Below are positions 50,299 to 59,000 of a stretch of DNA of 64,000 nt, piece by piece. The first letter of the stretch is position 1. Each line of letters opens with the position of its first letter. The notes beneath the pieces are model-generated. The model saw only the letters and a program-made list of their open reading frames with translations. It did no database searches and was not told the DNA's origin. A program made the translations under genes and the position numbers. The DNA is from DASYKS01 sp031404815. GTDB taxonomy: Bacteria > Acidobacteriota > Thermoanaerobaculia > Multivoradales > UBA5704. The stretch lies in assembly GCA_031404815.1 (NCBI GenBank), contig JANNIH010000115.1, positions 1 through 64,000 on the forward strand, given 5' to 3'.

Positions 50299-52718
50299 GC
50301 GAGCCTCGCGACGACTCAGCCGACGAAGGCGACGGCGAGCCGACGGAGCCAAACGCTCAACTGGCCGCTCTGGTCCAAGCTCTGGCCGGGGGCGACCCGA
50401 TCGACTGGCAACGCGCGGAGTCGGAGGCGGGAAGCGAGCAAGAGCGCGAGCAGGTTCGCGCGCTCGCCGCGATCTCTACGGTCGCGACGTTTCATCGGAC
50501 CTGGCTCGCGCTTGGCGGCATCACCGGTGATCTCGACGAGGAGGAGGCGCTGGACGAAGAGGTGCCCACGCACTGGGGCGAGCTCGAAATCCTCGAACGC
50601 GTCGGCCGCGGTTCGTTCGGAGACGTCTACAAGGCGCGCGAGCCACGGCTCGACCGGATCGTGGCCCTCAAGCTGATCCGCGCCTCGGCCAAGACGCCGG
50701 AGCGGGAGGCCGAGACGCTGCGCGAAGGGCGCTTGCTCGCCAAGGTCCGCCACCCGAATGTGGCGACGGTCCACGGCGCGGCCGGAGCGGACGGCCGGGT
50801 GGGATTCTGGATGGAGTTCTTGGAGGGCAAGAACCTCGCCGAGATCCTCGCGGAGCAGGGGTGCTTCGAACCCCGGGCCGCCGCCGAAGTCGGCATCGCC
50901 CTGTGTCGCGCCCTCGCCGCGGTCCACGCCCAGGGGATCATCCACCGCGACGTCAAGGCCCAGAACGTGGTGCGCGAAAACGACGGCCGCATCGTCCTCA
51001 CCGATTTCGGAGTCGGCCGCGACGCGACCCCCGAACCCGGCGACGAGCCCTCGCTCTCCGGAACCCCTCTCTATCTCGCCCCGGAGCTGTTCGAAGGCAA
51101 ACCCCCGTCGCCGGCCACCGACCTCTACGCCCTGGGCGTGCTGCTCTTTTACCTCGCAACCGGAGAGTTTCCGGTCACCGGCAGCTCGTTCGAAGAGTTG
51201 CGAGCTGCTCATCGAGATAGGAAGCGCCGGTGGCTCAAAGAGCTGCGGAAAGACCTGCCCGGGACCTTCGTCGCCGCGGTCGAACGGGCGCTCGATCGCG
51301 ATCCGGAAAAGAGGGTGGTGGGTGGGGTGGTGGGGCTGGAGCGGGAGCTGGGGAAGTTTTTGGGGGAGAGATTGGGACGGAGGAGAAGGATTCAGAAGAG
51401 TTCCGCGGCGATCGCGGCTGGGTTGGTTATTGCTGGAGGAATCTTCGCTTTCGTCGAGCGAGATCAAATCGCAACTTGGGTAAACTTGAAGTATGCGGAT
51501 CGATTTCATGATTCCTCCCAATTTCAGCTTGCTGTAAGCGAGCTTGAGGAGGCGAAACGCCGTTCCCCAGAGCTGCCCGACATCTACTGGCGTTTGATGT
51601 CCTGTAGGTCTGCTGATGGAAACTATGTCGGCGCACTCGAAGCCAGTCGCGAAGGCGTTCCGCTTTGTCAAGAATCCAGGTCGTGGAATTGCCACATGGT
51701 ACGGGCGTGGTCTGCACTTCTCCGACTCGACTACAACCAAGCCCTTCGCAGTTTCACGGAAGCAGAGAAGATCGGGCCAGACGACGAGATTCGTCGACAA
51801 ATTATCCTGGCGCAAGTCAACCTTGGGCATCCTGAGCTTGCGGTCCAAGATGCCGAGGCCCTCGCGAACGCCGAGGAAATCGGCGCAGCCAGCCTCTTTG
51901 CATCGACTCTCTCGGCAGCAGATCACTATCCAAAGGCCATGAAGGCACTTGACGCACTGCGTGAAAGATTCCCCGAAAGCGAGTTGCTACACTGGGTTGC
52001 CGGAACGGTCATGATAGCGGCAGGTGATGCAATGGGCGCAGAGAAGGAATTCAAGGCGATGGTGACACAGCCTGATGACCCCGGTGATGCGAGCAACGGT
52101 CGACTGCTTTGGGCTCAGGCGCTCATGTTTCAATCAAAGTTCGATGAAGCCAAGAGGGTCTTGCTCGATTCTGCGAGTATGGATACACGCGAGAAATTCG
52201 ACCGCAACCAAGCCATTCGTTCGATTCTTCTGGCTGAATGCTACGTGCGCACCGGTAATCCCCGGGAGGCGTCTCATGTACTCAGCTCGATCTTTGATCA
52301 GGAGCAGATTCCGACCAACCTAAAACTTTTCCGCAACGCGGCGCTTGTGGGACTAGAAGCGGGAGACATATCGCTTGTTGAGCGGTTGGCGACAGTGGTG
52401 AGCCTGCTCGAAAAGGAGTACTCGACCGACCTAAGCCAAAGCTTCGACTTCGAGCTTCGAGGCGAGCTTGCTTCTCGAATGGGGGACTCTGAGAAAGCGG
52501 TCGAGTTACTCGAGTTGGCGCGATCGGTGCGCGACGACCCCCAGAACGCTCTCTCGATGGCTCGGGTCCAAATCGGTAGAGACCGTTGCGACGACGCACT
52601 GGCCTATCTCGACCTAGTGGTCAGCAGGCGAGGGTTGATCGTCAACGACTTCTACACACCGTGGACGATCTTGAATGAGGCGAAAGAGCTCCAGAAACAG
52701 TGCTCCACGAGGAAGTGA
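50295..52718 (+). CDS. Ser/Thr protein kinase with TM helix and TPR C-terminus
   Basis: An 807-aa protein from TTG 50295, overlapping the sigma gene. The kinase domain (about 98-355) has VGRGSFGDVYKA, VALKLIRASA, HRDVKAQNVVREND (about 217), DFGVG and GTPLYLAPELFEG. A helix at about 372-390 (AAIAAGLVIAGGIFAFV) crosses the membrane. The outside ~400 residues are TPR-like helical pairs (FHDSSQFQLAVSELEEAKRR, NYVGALEASREGVPLC, GDSEKAVELLELARSVRDD). GC content falls noticeably after about 51430, where the TPR part begins. Likely substrate: the co-encoded sigma factor. Confidence 0.88.
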   Translation: MSEPRDDSADEGDGEPTEPNAQLAALVQALAGGDPIDWQRAESEAGSEQEREQVRALAAISTVATFHRTWLALGGITGDLDEEEALDEEVPTHWGELEILERVGRGSFGDVYKAREPRLDRIVALKLIRASAKTPEREAETLREGRLLAKVRHPNVATVHGAAGADGRVGFWMEFLEGKNLAEILAEQGCFEPRAAAEVGIALCRALAAVHAQGIIHRDVKAQNVVRENDGRIVLTDFGVGRDATPEPGDEPSLSGTPLYLAPELFEGKPPSPATDLYALGVLLFYLATGEFPVTGSSFEELRAAHRDRKRRWLKELRKDLPGTFVAAVERALDRDPEKRVVGGVVGLERELGKFLGERLGRRRRIQKSSAAIAAGLVIAGGIFAFVERDQIATWVNLKYADRFHDSSQFQLAVSELEEAKRRSPELPDIYWRLMSCRSADGNYVGALEASREGVPLCQESRSWNCHMVRAWSALLRLDYNQALRSFTEAEKIGPDDEIRRQIILAQVNLGHPELAVQDAEALANAEEIGAASLFASTLSAADHYPKAMKALDALRERFPESELLHWVAGTVMIAAGDAMGAEKEFKAMVTQPDDPGDASNGRLLWAQALMFQSKFDEAKRVLLDSASMDTREKFDRNQAIRSILLAECYVRTGNPREASHVLSSIFDQEQIPTNLKLFRNAALVGLEAGDISLVERLATVVSLLEKEYSTDLSQSFDFELRGELASRMGDSEKAVELLELARSVRDDPQNALSMARVQIGRDRCDDALAYLDLVVSRRGLIVNDFYTPWTILNEAKELQKQCSTRK

Positions 52719-52839
52719 GCTTCCAACCGTCGAACGGATTTCACGCTTTTGCTCGCTGTCTCCGGAAAAATTAATCCACCCCCGTCACTCCTTTTAGACC
52801 GACGGTGATCGAGCCGGCCGGGATCTTCAGGAGGTCGTC

Positions 52840-53685
52840 ATGAAAGGACTCTGGGGTGCGCTTGGGTATCTGCTCTTGAATCAGAAGTACCACCAGCAGT
52901 GCTGGGAGCTGGCGGCGGGGCGGCGGAGCTTCGAGGAGCTGGGAGATCTGCGGGCCAAGCTGATGGGCGACGGGTTGCCCTTGAGCCGCTACGAGATCAT
53001 GGTGCTGCACGAGATGATCACGCGGACCCGGTTCGACGATTTCTCGGGGCCGGTTATCGAAGTGGCCGATCCGACCTACGACGAGAAGTTCGTGGCCGTG
53101 CGGAGACTCTGGCCCTCGGGCGGCATGAACGCGGTGACCGCCCACGACTTCCAGATGTGCTGCGCCGTGGGGTTGGCCGCCGTGGACACCCGATTCCGCG
53201 ACGTTCTGATCGAGGCGAGCGATCCGTACGACGAACTCGGAGGCACCCGCCGGGTGCGCGACCTGCTCGAAAATCGGCCGACCGAGTGGCCCGTCTTCGG
53301 CCTGTCGAACGAAGGGCAACTGCGCGAGCTGCACCGGTTCTTTGCCGCGATGAAAGACATGGTGTTGAACCCGCTCGAAGCGTTCCACGAGATGACCTGG
53401 GTTCAGCCGCGGTTCGAACCCTGCCCGCTCGGAGTCAGCTTCGATCCCAACGCCCGCTACGGCCACCTGTCGCACTCCGCCTACGAGCGGCTGCGCTGGG
53501 ACCCCGCCGGCCCAGGCGTCTGGGGCAACCTGCTCGGCGAGATGCGCCAAGTCGGCTTGCTCGTCCAGGGTTCGCCCACCTCGCTTCCAGGCGGCCTGCG
53601 GGCCCTGCCCGCCGCTCGCGAGGCGTTCGCGTTCCCGTTGCCCACCTCACCGGTTCTCGAGCTGTTGCCGATGGCGGTCCACTAG
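52840..53685 (+). CDS. Hypothetical protein, 281 aa
   Basis: ATG 52840 follows CAGGAGG by six bases, so translation is well supported. There is no signal peptide or membrane helix. The sequence has aromatic and acidic motifs (GYLLLNQKYHQQCWELAAGR, YEIMVLHEMITRTRFDDFSG, GMNAVTAHDFQMCCAVG, FHEMTWVQPRFEPCPLGVSF) that look like a folded, conserved enzyme or binding protein. I recognise no family. It stands alone between the kinase operon and murJ, with a long hairpin after it. Confidence 0.7.
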   Translation: MKGLWGALGYLLLNQKYHQQCWELAAGRRSFEELGDLRAKLMGDGLPLSRYEIMVLHEMITRTRFDDFSGPVIEVADPTYDEKFVAVRRLWPSGGMNAVTAHDFQMCCAVGLAAVDTRFRDVLIEASDPYDELGGTRRVRDLLENRPTEWPVFGLSNEGQLRELHRFFAAMKDMVLNPLEAFHEMTWVQPRFEPCPLGVSFDPNARYGHLSHSAYERLRWDPAGPGVWGNLLGEMRQVGLLVQGSPTSLPGGLRALPAAREAFAFPLPTSPVLELLPMAVH

Positions 53686-53717
53686 CAGCGGACGAACTTT
53701 TTAGAAATCGAGATCCC

Positions 53718-53762
53718 GCCCTCTTCCGGCCCGCGCCTTCCGCGCGGTAACCGGAGGAGGGC
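53718..53762 (+). terminator. Long GC hairpin downstream of the 281-aa gene
   Basis: GCCCTCTTCCGG (53718-53729) pairs with CCGGAGGAGGGC (53751-53762) with one G-T pair, and CGCG-CCTTC-CGCG forms an inner stem. It lies 32 bp after the stop and 114 bp before murJ. There is no T-run. Confidence 0.45.
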
Positions 53763-53875
53763 GTCCGTCTATCTTCGGGCCGGTCCAATGGCTGGTCTGC
53801 AGATGATGTTGGCGGAATGTGCCCGACCCTCCCTTTTGCTAAGCTTCCGGCACCTCTCCACGATACCCTCTCCCC

Positions 53876-55516
53876 GTGACCCGCTCCCGATCCACCGGAT
53901 TTCACTCGCTGCTCGTCGCCTCGGGCATTCTGCTGTCGCGGATCGCCGGGTTGGTGCGCGAGCAGGTGTTCGCCCATTTCTTGGGGACCTCGATGGCGGC
54001 GGGGGCGTTTAGAGCGGCGCTGCGGATTCCGAACCTGCTCCAGAACCTGCTCGGCGAGGGGGTTCTTTCGGCTTCGTTCATCCCGGTCTATGCGCGGCTC
54101 CAAGCCGAAGGGAAGACGGAGCTGGCGGGGCGGGTCGCCGGGGTGGTCGGGGCGCTGCTCGCTCTGCTGGTGGGAGTGCTTTCCACCCTCGGGGCGATCG
54201 CCACCCCCTGGCTGGTCGATCTGGTCGCTCCGGGTTTCACCGGTCCGGCGCGGGTGCTCACCATCGACATCGTGCGGATTCTTTTCCCCGGTACGGGGTT
54301 GCTCGTGCTCTCCGCCTGGTGCTTGGGCATCCTCAACAGCCACCGCCAATTTTTTCTCTCCTACGTCGCGCCGGTGGTCTGGAACCTGGCGATGATCGCC
54401 ACCCTATTGATCTTCGGCGGCCGGCGCTCGTCCGGCGATCTCGCCGTTCTGCTCGCTTGGGGGATGGTCGTCGGGGCCTTGCTTCAGCTCGCGCTCCAAC
54501 TGCCGTTCGTGTTCCGGAACAATGCGGAGATCCGTTTCGCCCTGAATACGGGCCTCGCGCCCGTGCGGACCGTGTTCAAGAACTTCTGGCCGGTGGTCGC
54601 CGGGCGCGGCGTGGTTCAGCTGTCGGCGTACGTGGATAGCATGCTCGCGAGCTTCTTGGGCACTGCGGCGGTCGCCGGGATCGGTTTTGCTCAGACCCTC
54701 TATCTGCTGCCGATCAGCCTGTTCGGCATGTCGATCGCGGCGGCCGAGCTGCCGAGCATGGCAGGCGTTACCGGCGGCACCGCGGGGGCCTCGCAGATCG
54801 CGGCGACGTTGCGCGCCAAGCTCGCGACCGGTCTCGGCCGGGTCGCGTTCTTCGTCGTGCCTACGGTCGTGGCGTTCCTGCTGCTTGGCGATCTGCTGGT
54901 CGCGGCGCTCTTTCAGTCGGGCAAGTTCTCGGCGGCGGACACCCAGTTCGTTTCCTACCTGCTCGCCGGTTCGAGCGTCGGGCTGCTCGCCGCCTGCCTC
55001 GGCCGGCTCTACGCCTCGACGTTCTACGCCCTGGGCGACTCCCGAACCCCGTTCCGGATCGCGGCCGTCCGCGTGGCGCTCTCGGTGGCCCTCGGTGCGC
55101 TGTTCGCGTTTCCGCTCCGCCCGCTGTTCGTAGCGGCGATCCGAGCGGCGGGCTTGCCCATCCCCGGAGTCGAGGGGGGCGCTCTCGCGCTCGGCGCGGT
55201 TGGCCTGAGTGTCTCGTCGGGACTTGCCGCTTGGGTCGAGCTTCTCCTGCTGCGGCAAAGGCTCGGCGTACGAATCGGCCGGGTTGACCTGCCGGCACCG
55301 CTTCGGCTCCGCCTCTGGGGCGCGGCGCTGCTCGCCGGAGCCTTCGCCTTCGCGCTTCGCCCGGCGATCGCTCACCTCGCTCCGGCGGGGCGCGTGGGGT
55401 CGGTCGCGTCAGCCGGTCTCGCGTTCGGTGTCTTCGGGTTCGTCTACCTGATCGCGGCGTTTCTTTTCGGCGTGCCCCAGGTGCGCGAGTTGACCCAAAG
55501 GCTCGGTCGGCGGTAG
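53876..55516 (+). CDS. murJ: Lipid II flippase MurJ
   Basis: Starts at GTG 53876. The 546-aa polytopic protein has the MurJ/MVF signatures SGILLSRIAGLVREQVFAHF, AFRAALRIPNLLQNLLGEGV and LSASFIPVYARL, and about 14 hydrophobic segments. The Asp/Ser motif YVDSMLASFLG and LYLLPISLFGMSIAAAELPS lie in the seventh-eighth helices. MurJ flips lipid-linked peptidoglycan precursor outwards. Nothing is missing. The following gene is an ECF sigma factor with its own promoter. Confidence 0.95.
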   Translation: MTRSRSTGFHSLLVASGILLSRIAGLVREQVFAHFLGTSMAAGAFRAALRIPNLLQNLLGEGVLSASFIPVYARLQAEGKTELAGRVAGVVGALLALLVGVLSTLGAIATPWLVDLVAPGFTGPARVLTIDIVRILFPGTGLLVLSAWCLGILNSHRQFFLSYVAPVVWNLAMIATLLIFGGRRSSGDLAVLLAWGMVVGALLQLALQLPFVFRNNAEIRFALNTGLAPVRTVFKNFWPVVAGRGVVQLSAYVDSMLASFLGTAAVAGIGFAQTLYLLPISLFGMSIAAAELPSMAGVTGGTAGASQIAATLRAKLATGLGRVAFFVVPTVVAFLLLGDLLVAALFQSGKFSAADTQFVSYLLAGSSVGLLAACLGRLYASTFYALGDSRTPFRIAAVRVALSVALGALFAFPLRPLFVAAIRAAGLPIPGVEGGALALGAVGLSVSSGLAAWVELLLLRQRLGVRIGRVDLPAPLRLRLWGAALLAGAFAFALRPAIAHLAPAGRVGSVASAGLAFGVFGFVYLIAAFLFGVPQVRELTQRLGRR

Positions 55517-55539
55517 GAACGGGCGCAGGGCACCCCCTG

Positions 55540-55568
55540 GGAACTAAAATCTGGCAAGATCGGTCTAA
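55540..55568 (+). promoter_or_regulatory. RpoE/ECF-type promoter upstream of the ECF sigma gene
   Basis: GGAACT (55540-55545) and GTCTAA (55563-55568) are separated by 17 bp, very near the sigma-E consensus GGAACTT-N16-GTCTAA. It lies 50 bp before the TTG start at 55618. The natural reading is autoregulation of the ECF sigma/anti-sigma operon. Confidence 0.7.
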
Positions 55569-55617
55569 GCGGAGGAAGACCCCGAGACGGTGGACGCTCG
55601 GGGCCGGGGAGGGTCGG

Positions 55618-56211
55618 TTGAGTATCGCCTTGATCGCCACCACCACGACCACGGTTCGAGATGCCGAGTTCGATCTGATCCAACGGCATCGGGCCGGTGA
55701 CCGCTCGGCGTTCGACGAGGTCTACTCCCAGTTTGCCGAGATGGTCTGGAACGTAGCGCTCCGCCTGTGCGGCGACCCAGACCGCGCCGCCGACCTATCG
55801 CAGGAGATTTTCCTCCGCGTCTATCGCCATCTCGGCGGCTTCCGCGGGCGCTCCACCCTGCGCACCTGGATCTACCGGATCGCCTTGAACCACTGCCGGG
55901 GTCGGCTCGAAGGGGTGGGCCGTTGGTCGTTCCGCCGCCTGTTCGAGGAAGGGGAGGAAAGCGTCGAGCCTTTGCCCGATCTCTCCCGCGACCCGGAAGA
56001 ACAGGCGGTCGCCTCCGATGACGGCCGTCGGGTCACCCAAGCCCTCGCCCTATTGCCCCTCGAGTTCCGTGCCGCCGTGGTGCTGCGCGATCTCGAAGGG
56101 CTCGCCTACGACGAAATCTCCGCGGTGCTCGGGGTGCCGATCGGCACCGTGCGCTCGCGGATCGCGCGCGGACGGGAACGTCTGCGCGATCTGCTGGAGA
56201 AGGAATCATGA
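55618..56211 (+). CDS. ECF RNA polymerase sigma factor (RpoE-like)
   Basis: A 197-aa sigma factor from TTG 55618. Region 2 includes DRSAFDEVYSQFAEMVWNVA, DPDRAADLSQEIFLRVYRHL and STLRTWIYRIALNHCRGRL; region 4 is ALALLPLEFRAAVVLRDLEG, LAYDEISAVLGVPIGTVRSR. This is the RpoE-like group regulated by membrane zinc anti-sigma factors, and such a gene follows with an ATGA overlap. A consensus ECF promoter upstream indicates that it drives its own operon. Probable role: envelope stress response (inference). Confidence 0.93.
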   Translation: MSIALIATTTTTVRDAEFDLIQRHRAGDRSAFDEVYSQFAEMVWNVALRLCGDPDRAADLSQEIFLRVYRHLGGFRGRSTLRTWIYRIALNHCRGRLEGVGRWSFRRLFEEGEESVEPLPDLSRDPEEQAVASDDGRRVTQALALLPLEFRAAVVLRDLEGLAYDEISAVLGVPIGTVRSRIARGRERLRDLLEKES

Positions 56212-56861
56212 ATCGCACTTCGCATCTTACGGCCGAGCTGGTCTCGGCGTATCTCGATCGCGAGCTTCCGCTTGCCGAACGGCGGCGGCTCGATCTTCAT
56301 CTCCAATCGTGCACCGCCTGTCGGCAGAGCGTAGATCACCTGCGCGGCACGCTCGGGCGACTCGCCGCGCTGCCGCGTTCGAATCCGCCTGCCGCTCTGG
56401 CCGAGCGGGTGCGCTGGGGCGTGCTCGGCGAGCGCCGAGAGCCGGAGCGCCGTCGTTCTTTCGGTGCCCGTCTGACCAGCGGCTGGGGCGGGTTGGCGGC
56501 GCTCGGTTCCGCCCTGGTGCTGGCGCTTGGCGTCGGTATCGCGCACGACTTCGCGACCGCTCGCGACCGCGCGTTCGCGCTCAAGCCGCCTCGGGAGGTG
56601 GTGACCGTATCGGAGCAGGGGTTCCTGTTCCTGCCGCAAACCACCAGCAGGGCGGCCGGCCGAACGTTCGTTTGGAACGAGGACCTATGGGTAGAAGAGG
56701 GGGTTAAGGAGGCGTCGCCGCGCCGAACGGTTCTCGCGTCGAGCCCGGCAGGCAAACAGCTGCTCGCGCGCTACCACGACCTCGGCTATTTGATCAGAGG
56801 GGGCGGTCGGGTGCTGCTCCGCGACCGCCGCGACACGCTGGAACTCTGGAGCGGCAGCTAG
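56208..56861 (+). CDS. Membrane anti-sigma factor with zinc finger (zf-HC2)
   Basis: A 217-aa protein whose first ~45 residues hold the ZAS motif: LVSAYLDRELPLAERRRLDL then H31-x3-C35-x2-C38 (HLQSCTACRQS), which grips the sigma factor. A transmembrane helix at about 93-112 (LAALGSALVLALGVGIA) is followed by a ~100-residue outer domain. Regulated proteolysis at the membrane would free the sigma factor; the site-2 protease at 36204 is a candidate but not linked. Its 3' end overlaps the convergent GreA gene by 4 nt. Confidence 0.88.
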   Translation: MNRTSHLTAELVSAYLDRELPLAERRRLDLHLQSCTACRQSVDHLRGTLGRLAALPRSNPPAALAERVRWGVLGERREPERRRSFGARLTSGWGGLAALGSALVLALGVGIAHDFATARDRAFALKPPREVVTVSEQGFLFLPQTTSRAAGRTFVWNEDLWVEEGVKEASPRRTVLASSPAGKQLLARYHDLGYLIRGGGRVLLRDRRDTLELWSGS

Positions 56862-58936
56862 GTCGAAACCGGAACGGCCGCCGATTCGATTCGACCGATC
56901 CGGTACTTGATGCCGTCGAGCAGGATCTCGCCACCCGGTCGGAGGCCGAGGATTGACTTGCCGAGCTCCGACTCGTAGGAGATCACGTCCTCTTCCGGCT
57001 TGCTCTCCCATGGACCGAGCAGGGTGAGCGTCCGGCCTCCGACCAGTTGGGCGCGGGCGCCGATACGGATCTCGGAGAGATCGGCAAGCTCGTCGATCGG
57101 CCGCACCCGGGTGAGATCGCCGTTGAGCGAAGCGGCGCGCGAGTTGAGGTACTCGTGGCGCTGGCGCGCTGCTTTGTACTCGAAATTCTCGCGCAGATCG
57201 CCGTGGGCGCGCGCCTCTTCGATCGCTTTGCGATTCGCCGGGATCTCGACTTGGAGCAGGTGGTGCAGCTCGAGACGCTTCACTTCGATCGAGTCGCGCA
57301 GCGCGTAGAGCGGCTGTTCCTCGTCCTCGCGACGCAGCGACGCGAAGCGAAGCTCCAGGGCGTTCGCGAGCTGCTTTCTCTGGTACGGCTCGAGCGACGC
57401 CGCACGTTCGACCGCGTCGAACGCCTGCGGCGCCTGGGTCTCGGTGAGGAGCGAGAGCAGGCGGGGCACCGTGCTGCCCGATTCGACCAGGGCGAGCAGA
57501 CGCAAACGGACGGGGAGGAACTCGTCGCGCGTAATCGCGGTAAAAATCTGTTGCATCAGGCGCAAAGGGTTCCGGGCGCGCAACGACTCGTCGGTCGCCG
57601 CCCGCTCCGCGAGCCAGGCGAAGGCGGCCGGTTGGCGGTGCGGCTGGGCGAGCAGCCCGTCGAGGATCCGCTCGTAGTCCTTGGGTGCGGCGAAGGAGAG
57701 GCCGTCCGCGAGCAGATCGAGGGCTCGAGGATCCTGCTCGATGCCGAACAGGTCGCGGAAGATCTCGGGCCAGCGCGGGTTCCTATCGCGCCACATCGCG
57801 TAGGCGCGTTCGCGCAGCAGCCGATCCTCGATGCCGATCGCCAAGTGGCGCGGCTCCGCATCTTCGAGCAACGAATCGGGCGCCCAGACGACACCCTCGG
57901 GCGCGCCGACCACCCGCTCCAGGTTGAACCAGATCTCCCAGGCGAGCCCCGGCTCGGTCGCCTGCGCGATCTCGGCCAGGCGGCCGAGGTCGTCCGCCAT
58001 CCGGCGCGCGAGCGCGGCATCGCGTCCGGCGTCGCGCCGGAACAGTTCGATCTTTCGCCGCGGATCGGCCTTGGTATAGGAGCGCCAGACGTCGTCCAGC
58101 GCACCGGCGCTGGTTTCGGCCCAGCGGTAGGTCTGCTTGCCGGTGCCGGTCGCGACCACCTGCTGGTGCTTGCGTGCGGCGTTCCAGAACCCGGTCCATT
58201 GCGACTCGGAGACGATCCCTGCCAACGCTTCGCGAATCTCGGTCGCGTTGAGCGGCCGACCGAAGCTCGACAGCACGCCGTGCAGCAGCTCGGAGGGAAG
58301 GTTCTTGACCAACGATTTCAAGGTGTCGGGCTCTTCGAGCTTGCGGCGTAGAATATGGCCGGGCTCGAGCGGGCGGAGCAGCTTGGCGGCGGCCTTGAAG
58401 CCGACGTTCATGCCGCGGATGCGCTCGAAATCGACCTTGAAGCTCTCGAGACCGAGGTTGACCTCGACCACTCGGCCGACCCCTTTGCCTTCCATCATGA
58501 CCACCGACCCGATGTCGAACGCGAGCAGGCTCTCGAAGCGCTCGACCTTTTCCCAGGTCTTCGGCAGGTCGTGGGTCGCGCGGTTCAAGCCCGCCGCTTC
58601 GGCGAGCCCGGCAAAGCTCGGACGGGAGCCGTGCAGCCGTTTTAGCGTCGCCATGATCGCGGCGTGGAGCTTCTCATCGGCGACATAGATCGCGCCGGCG
58701 CGGGACAGCAGCTTCAGCCGGGCGCGCCAGAGTTCTTTTGCTTTGAGCTCGTCGTCGAGCATGTCGAGCAGGGTCGCGGCGCGCGAATCCTCGCCGTTGC
58801 CGACCAGGGCGCGGGCCACACCGACGAAATAATCGAGATCTTCGGGGGATTCGGCGCTCTTCGCCAGCCAATCGGTTTCGATCGAGGAGAAGTCGCCCTT
58901 GGAGAGTTGGGTCTGGGTGTTTCTGGAGATCGACAT
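56858..58936 (-). CDS. greA: GreA-type transcript cleavage factor with long N-terminal extension
   Basis: A 692-aa protein from ATG 58936. The last ~160 residues are a full Gre factor: coiled coil with acidic tip (KRLELHHLLQVEIPANRKAI, HGDLRENFEYKAARQRHEYL, with D and E of the tip conserved), then the globular domain (IRIGARAQLVGGRTLTLLGP, SYESELGKSILGLRPGGEIL). The first ~530 residues are helical repeats (GLAEAAGLNRATHDLPKTWE, DDLGRLAEIAQATEPGLAWE), not part of standard ~158-aa GreA. Large GreA fusions are known in Chlamydiae. The role should be rescue of stalled RNA polymerase, with added interactions. Confidence 0.87.
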   Translation of the reverse strand: MSISRNTQTQLSKGDFSSIETDWLAKSAESPEDLDYFVGVARALVGNGEDSRAATLLDMLDDELKAKELWRARLKLLSRAGAIYVADEKLHAAIMATLKRLHGSRPSFAGLAEAAGLNRATHDLPKTWEKVERFESLLAFDIGSVVMMEGKGVGRVVEVNLGLESFKVDFERIRGMNVGFKAAAKLLRPLEPGHILRRKLEEPDTLKSLVKNLPSELLHGVLSSFGRPLNATEIREALAGIVSESQWTGFWNAARKHQQVVATGTGKQTYRWAETSAGALDDVWRSYTKADPRRKIELFRRDAGRDAALARRMADDLGRLAEIAQATEPGLAWEIWFNLERVVGAPEGVVWAPDSLLEDAEPRHLAIGIEDRLLRERAYAMWRDRNPRWPEIFRDLFGIEQDPRALDLLADGLSFAAPKDYERILDGLLAQPHRQPAAFAWLAERAATDESLRARNPLRLMQQIFTAITRDEFLPVRLRLLALVESGSTVPRLLSLLTETQAPQAFDAVERAASLEPYQRKQLANALELRFASLRREDEEQPLYALRDSIEVKRLELHHLLQVEIPANRKAIEEARAHGDLRENFEYKAARQRHEYLNSRAASLNGDLTRVRPIDELADLSEIRIGARAQLVGGRTLTLLGPWESKPEEDVISYESELGKSILGLRPGGEILLDGIKYRIGRIESAAVPVST

Positions 58937-59000
58937 AGGGGACCCGGAACGATAGCAGAAATCGGGTGCTCCGGGTACAGAAGGGCGATAAGCTTCCCCC

